The notes under the pieces are model-generated. The model saw only the letters and a program-made list of their open reading frames with translations. It made no database searches and was not told where the DNA came from. Shown here one piece after another: positions 60,759-64,000 of a stretch of DNA of 64,000 nt; the first letter of the stretch is position 1, and every line of letters begins with the position of its first letter. The translations under genes were made by a program, and so were the position numbers. The DNA lies in assembly GCA_030123625.1 (NCBI GenBank), contig CP126121.1, positions 453,001 to 517,000 of the forward strand, read 5' to 3'. This DNA is from Nitrospira sp. (lineage in GTDB: Bacteria > Nitrospirota > Nitrospiria > Nitrospirales > Nitrospiraceae).

Positions 60759-60884
60759 GTCGAACGGTCTATCATCCGCAAAGAGCACATCGGCGACGTC
60801 GACGAGACCGGCCGGGGTTTCTTTCTTCTTAATTATTTCGTCACCCATGATGCGGGCGACACGGATCGCACCGCAAGAAGGTGA
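60759..60884 (+). pseudogene. Frameshifted gene fragment of unknown family
   Basis: AAGGAG followed by an ATG at 60757 marks a start, but the coding-like sequence lies one frame over: ERSIIRKEHIGDVDETGRGF followed by FLLNYFVTHDAGDTDRTARR to a TGA at 60884. One inserted base after ATGTC would give a protein starting MSERSII. The frame actually opened by the ATG (60757-60993) has unlikely composition. The family was not identified. Confidence 0.5.
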
Positions 60885-61006
60885 GGGCCGGAGGTTGATA
60901 ATGACTGATTCGACGATGCGAATAGACATGGGGCGAATGATCGAAGCGTCCCTCACTCAGCCAACGTCCAAGGCAACTCAGTTTACCTCTTGAGGCAGGT
61001 GCTGCG

Positions 61007-61453
61007 ATGCCCGTCACTCTCAACCACACCATCGTTCATGCACACGATCCGCAGCGGACGGCACAATTCCTCGCCGAAATGCTCGGCCTCGAACCGGCGC
61101 GTCAATTGGGGCATTTCACCGTCTTGCAGGTCGGCCCGACATCGCTGGACTTCATCCAGACCGACGAAGAAATCAGGCAGCGCCACTTCGCCTTTCTGGT
61201 CGACGAATCGGAATTCGATTCTATCTTTCAACGCATTCTGTCGCGCGGGCTTAACTATTGGGCCGATCCGTTCCGCGAGCAGCCCGGTGAGATCAATCAT
61301 TGGGACGATGGCCGCGGCGTTTATTTCGATGACCCGAACGGTCACTTGATCGAAGCGATCACGCGGCCCTACGGGTCCGGTGGGTGTGAGGCCGAGCACC
61401 CTCATCCGTTGCTCGATTGCGACGAGTCGCAGTCGCCGGAAGCATCACGATGA
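61007..61453 (+). CDS. VOC-superfamily protein (glyoxalase/dioxygenase-like) 1
   Basis: 148 residues. The two beta-alpha-beta-beta-beta modules of the VOC fold are visible: TLNHTIVHAHDPQRTAQFLA with LEPARQLGHFTVLQVG, and RHFAFLVDESEFDSIFQRIL ending in GRGVYFDDPNGHLIEAITRP. Candidate metal ligands are His at ~7, His at ~61 and Glu at ~116 (HLIEAIT). The last 20 residues form a His/Glu-rich tail. Substrate unknown. Confidence 0.82.
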   Translation: MPVTLNHTIVHAHDPQRTAQFLAEMLGLEPARQLGHFTVLQVGPTSLDFIQTDEEIRQRHFAFLVDESEFDSIFQRILSRGLNYWADPFREQPGEINHWDDGRGVYFDDPNGHLIEAITRPYGSGGCEAEHPHPLLDCDESQSPEASR

Positions 61454-61622
61454 AAAGCCGGACAGTACAGCCGGCCGTCGGAAGGAGAGCTGTCGATTTT
61501 TCGGTGGCCGTACGACTAGGAGTAAAGAGTGAGTCGCGAATCACTCAATTGCAAAACCCGTGGCAGCTGTCACGAGGATAACAGGTTCTTGCTAAGAGAG
61601 AAGGCCAGGAAGGAGAACGAAC

Positions 61623-62003
61623 ATGAAAAACAAAGTCTGTTTTTTCGAGATCCCGACTTCGGATATCACTAAGGCCAAAACGTTCTATGAAACGGTGTTC
61701 GACTGGAAGGTCCAGCAGGAAGGCGACGAAGGGGCCATGGCGCTCACGACACCGACGGACAAAGATCACCATCCGACCCAGCTCGGCGGCATTAATGGAG
61801 GATTCTACAAACGCAAATCTAAAGACGACCATCCGTCGGTCGGGTTGGAAACCGATTCGATCGATACCACACTCAAGGCCATCGAGAAAAACGGTGGGAC
61901 GGTCGTGACGCCGAAACATTCCCTCGGCGAGTGCGGCTTCATGGCCGACTTTGCGGATCCGGAAGGCAATGTGATGTCGCTGTGGGGAAAGTCGAAGCAC
62001 TAA
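61623..62003 (+). CDS. VOC-superfamily protein 2 (COG3324-like)
   Basis: 126 residues; AAGGAG 9-10 nt before the ATG. Typical start CFFEIPTSDITKAKTFYETV with FDWKVQQEGDEG, and end GFMADFADPEGNVMSLWGK. Members of this group are short VOC proteins of unknown substrate, often in clusters with cupin, SRPBCC and PhnB-like genes as here. Whether metal is bound is unclear because the usual ligand positions are not all His or Glu. Confidence 0.85.
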   Translation: MKNKVCFFEIPTSDITKAKTFYETVFDWKVQQEGDEGAMALTTPTDKDHHPTQLGGINGGFYKRKSKDDHPSVGLETDSIDTTLKAIEKNGGTVVTPKHSLGECGFMADFADPEGNVMSLWGKSKH

Positions 62004-62034
62004 ACCTCGAAATCAGGACGAATGGAGATGTGCC

Positions 62035-62502
62035 ATGTCATTTGATTTGCCGGACGTCATACTCGGACCAGGTCAAGGGCGGACCATTCATGTACCACAG
62101 CATCCGATTACGTACAAAGCCAGGAAAGAAGAGACGAGAGGCGCATACGCCTTGCTCGAGGTGATTGTCGCGGGTGAGGGTCCCCCTCAGCACATCCATC
62201 ACGCCGAGGAGGAGGCATTTTACATCCTGGAAGGGGAACTCAACGTCCAGGTAGGACAGCGGATCGTCAAGGGGACTGCGGGTTCCTTTATCCTGGTTCC
62301 TCGAGGGACGGTTCACACCTACTGGAAGGTCGGATCGGCTCCGGCAAAACTCCTGGTGATTATTTCTCCTCCGGGGTTTGAGCAGTACTTTATCGATGTT
62401 GTTGGCGACGAGGAAATAGACGATATGGCGACCTTCATCAAAAGAGGCATGGCTGTCGCTCAGAAGTACCACTTGGAGATCGTCGGACCGCCACGGGGAT
62501 GA
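62035..62502 (+). CDS. Cupin-domain protein
   Basis: 155 residues; TGGAGA 8 nt before the ATG. The two cupin motifs are PQHIHHAEEEAFYILEGELN (G-x5-HxH-x4-E-x6-G type, with His-His-Glu ligands) and PRGTVHTYWKVG (later His). The remaining C-terminal part is helical. Cupins of this type are often quercetin dioxygenase-like or small-molecule sensors. It overlaps the next gene by 4 nt (ATGA). Confidence 0.85.
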   Translation: MSFDLPDVILGPGQGRTIHVPQHPITYKARKEETRGAYALLEVIVAGEGPPQHIHHAEEEAFYILEGELNVQVGQRIVKGTAGSFILVPRGTVHTYWKVGSAPAKLLVIISPPGFEQYFIDVVGDEEIDDMATFIKRGMAVAQKYHLEIVGPPRG

Positions 62503-62999
62503 GCGAGGGATCTTCGGCTTTCGAGAGGGACCATGCCGGCAGTCAAGCTCACGAGGCCCGCGACTCTACACTGCGAGTGAGATCGCCCAGAGTCAGTGAT
62601 CGGTACAAGTGTTGCTGGCTCCTCATGGCCCTTCTGTTCGTCGCGGGAGTGATGAACCTATTCTGGATGGCGGCCATCACTCTCTTCATCCTGGCGGAAA
62701 AGATTGTCCCGACCGGTGATCTCATCGGACGCATCGCGGGAGGGATGCTGATTGCCGGAGGAATCGTATTTATCATGGATGAAGTCGATGACCTCATCGC
62801 AGAAGGTGACAAGGTGGTGGTGCGGTGGAGACTGCTTGGAACGCACAAAGGCGACTTCCGCGGCATTGCTCCCACAGGCCGGGCTATCGCGCTCAAGGGC
62901 ATCGCCATCTACCGGGTGAAGGACGGTAAGCTGATGGAGCGTTGGGTTGTATCCGACCTGCATGGCCTGCTTGAGGAAATCCGAGGATCGAGCAGATGA
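62499..62999 (+). CDS. Fusion of a DUF2182 membrane fragment with a SnoaL-type ester-cyclase fragment
   Basis: 166 residues. Residues ~30-90 match the C-terminal helices of DUF2182 membrane proteins (CCWLLMALLFVAGVMNLFWM, LAEKIVPTGDLIGRIAGGML). From about residue 92 the chain is the C-terminal half of a SnoaL-like ester cyclase (DDLIAEGDKVVVRWRLLGTH, IAIYRVKDGKLMERWVVSDL). Neither part is complete: DUF2182 lacks its first helices and metal motif, the cyclase its first ~60 residues. The junction IVFIMDEVDDLI is in frame. A deletion joining two neighbouring genes is the likely origin; function is doubtful. Confidence 0.75.
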   Translation: MSEGSSAFERDHAGSQAHEARDSTLRVRSPRVSDRYKCCWLLMALLFVAGVMNLFWMAAITLFILAEKIVPTGDLIGRIAGGMLIAGGIVFIMDEVDDLIAEGDKVVVRWRLLGTHKGDFRGIAPTGRAIALKGIAIYRVKDGKLMERWVVSDLHGLLEEIRGSSR

Positions 63000-63070
63000 C
63001 AGGCGTTTGTCGTATGTGGCGTATCGATGAAGTGAAGCGACTGAAGAAAGTCGTATGCGGGTGGAGTTGA

Positions 63071-63430
63071 GGTGATGATGCGGATCTTCGGGCGCTTTCG
63101 ACGATTGACGGACTGGCTGGTTGGTGGACGGAAGAGACCAGTGGCGCGACGGGGATTGGGAAAACCATCACCTTCCAGTTTCGCAATCCAAAGGGCGAGG
63201 TCATAGGTGCGTTCGATATGGAAGTGATGAAGCAAGAGCCCAAGCTGGTTCAGTGGACGTGCCGTAAAGGTCCTGCCGAATGGATCGACACGGAAATCAC
63301 CTTCGACTTGAAGCAGGAGAACGATCATGGCCATGAGAACCGCCACCATGTGAACAAGGCCTCATCTCATGTCGTGGCGCACGCGTTCATCAATAGCTTA
63401 AGGAACGATCGAGGTTTGTTTCAGTTCTGA
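63071..63430 (+). pseudogene. SRPBCC (AHSA1-like) gene lacking its start and tail
   Basis: After a TGA at 63068, the frame reads DLRALSTIDGLAGWWTEETS, then VIGAFDMEVMKQEPKLVQWT and GPAEWIDTEITFDLKQEND, a clear AHSA1/SRPBCC domain. The first ~15 residues and the start codon are missing, and after ~residue 80 the sequence leaves the family (Asn/His-rich) and ends at 63430. The first ATG in frame is at 63218, in mid-domain. It is most likely a decayed gene. Confidence 0.75.
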
Positions 63431-63445
63431 CAATGGAGGAGCGAC

Positions 63446-63949
63446 ATGACGAAACGACCGGCGAAAAACACGGTTTGTCTTTGGTACAACCACGATGCCG
63501 AGGAGGCGGCGCGGTTTTATGCCAAGACTTTTCCCGATTCATCTGTCGGCGCCATCCACCGCGCGCCGGGAGACTTCCCGTCCGGCAAGAAAGGGGATGT
63601 CTTGCTTGTTGAGTTCACGGTGATGGGCATTCCCTGCATCGGCCTGAATGGCGGACCGGAGTTCAAGCACAATGAATCGTTCTCGTTCCAGGTCGCCACT
63701 GACGATCAAGAGGAGACCGACCGCTACTGGAACGCCATCGTTGATCACGGCGGCGAAGAAAGCGTATGCGGCTGGTGCAAGGATAAATGGGGCGTGTCCT
63801 GGCAGATCACCCCCGTGGCGCTGACCCAGGCGATCAGCGATCCTGACCCCGCCGCAGCCAAGCGCGCCTTCGATGCGATGATGGAGATGGGAAAAATCGA
63901 CATCGCGAAGATCGAGACGGCGCGCAAGGTGAAGAACTCTAAGGATTGA
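63446..63949 (+). CDS. PhnB-like VOC protein (3-demethylubiquinone methyltransferase-like fold)
   Basis: 167 residues; GGAGGAG 5-6 nt before the ATG. Family segments: VCLWYNHDAEEAARFYAKTF, VEFTVMGIPCIGLNGGPEFK, FQVATDDQEETDRYWNAIVD and GWCKDKWGVSWQITP. The name 3-demethylubiquinone methyltransferase in databases is historical; the fold is VOC and no methyltransferase motif is present. The substrate is unknown. It closes the run of VOC/cupin/SRPBCC genes. Confidence 0.88.
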   Translation: MTKRPAKNTVCLWYNHDAEEAARFYAKTFPDSSVGAIHRAPGDFPSGKKGDVLLVEFTVMGIPCIGLNGGPEFKHNESFSFQVATDDQEETDRYWNAIVDHGGEESVCGWCKDKWGVSWQITPVALTQAISDPDPAAAKRAFDAMMEMGKIDIAKIETARKVKNSKD

Positions 63950-64000
63950 GTCACCTAGCCGGCGGACTCGCATAGCAGCGGCATACGCAACGCTAGAGGT

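Noticed and set aside
60757-60993. 78-codon frame starting at the ribosome-bound ATG
   Set aside because: The sequence has no protein-like pattern, and the coding-like text is in the neighbouring frame.
63446-63949. Ubiquinone-biosynthesis methyltransferase
   Set aside because: The database family name suggests it, but the sequence is a VOC fold without S-adenosylmethionine-binding motifs.

Overview
The window looks like a chromosomal segment of a Nitrospira-type bacterium (phylum Nitrospirota). This is inferred from moderately high GC, a canonical 13-gene complex I operon, a short-Q-loop cytochrome bd-type oxidase, very large PAS/GAF sensor kinases and many small envelope or stress proteins. 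No rRNA, tRNA or other phylogenetic marker is present, so the assignment is tentative. No insertion sequence, prophage or CRISPR array was seen.

Layout. 1-0.8 kb: the end of a GT4 glycosyltransferase. 0.9-6.8 kb: a 1976-residue protein holding two complete kinase-receiver modules. 7.0-12 kb: ligD, gap and a long transaldolase gene on the minus strand. 12-22 kb: an envelope/stress region with a cupredoxin-like lipoprotein, two tandem Slp-type lipoproteins, a BON protein, two PRC-barrel paralogues, two related small membrane proteins, an outer-membrane barrel candidate, and a scar where a truncated Hsp20 gene abuts a truncated, frameshifted membrane-protein gene. 22.5-26 kb: an SDR oxidoreductase followed by cydAB-like genes. 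26-37 kb: three tandem HisKA_3 sensor kinases (A, B, C) separated by spacers containing receiver-domain fossils, a frameshifted DUF433 gene and a duplicated small membrane gene. 37-40 kb: a small charged exported protein, a SemiSWEET sugar transporter and a debranching-type glycosidase with a twin-arginine-like leader. 40.5-56.2 kb: a DUF1328 protein, then nuoA-B-CD-E-F-G-H-I-J-K-L-M-N. 56.3-64 kb: small enzymes (DUF1579, two SnoaL/NTF2-like folds, FAD monooxygenase, three VOC proteins, cupin, SRPBCC fragment), several broken or fused.

How the genes work together. The best supported unit is respiration: complex I feeding quinone and a bd-type quinol oxidase, both preceded by the same GGACA-ACC-TGTCC palindrome. 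Four HisKA_3-type kinase modules, three fused to NarL-like receivers but none to a visible DNA-binding output, lie around the oxidase genes. The debranching enzyme and SemiSWEET form a probable sugar-handling pair.

Most notable observation. A family of imperfect hairpins is built from 7-nt-periodic words (9-nt in one case). They fill four of the five sizeable intercistronic spacers of the nuo operon plus a 9-mer version in the same operon's nuoI-J spacer, each using its own word except that one word (AGTGCTG/ACTCAGC) recurs in frame inside the sensor kinase genes, exactly at the kinase-to-receiver joints. This suggests that such hairpins arise in operon spacers and can be turned into protein linkers when neighbouring genes fuse.
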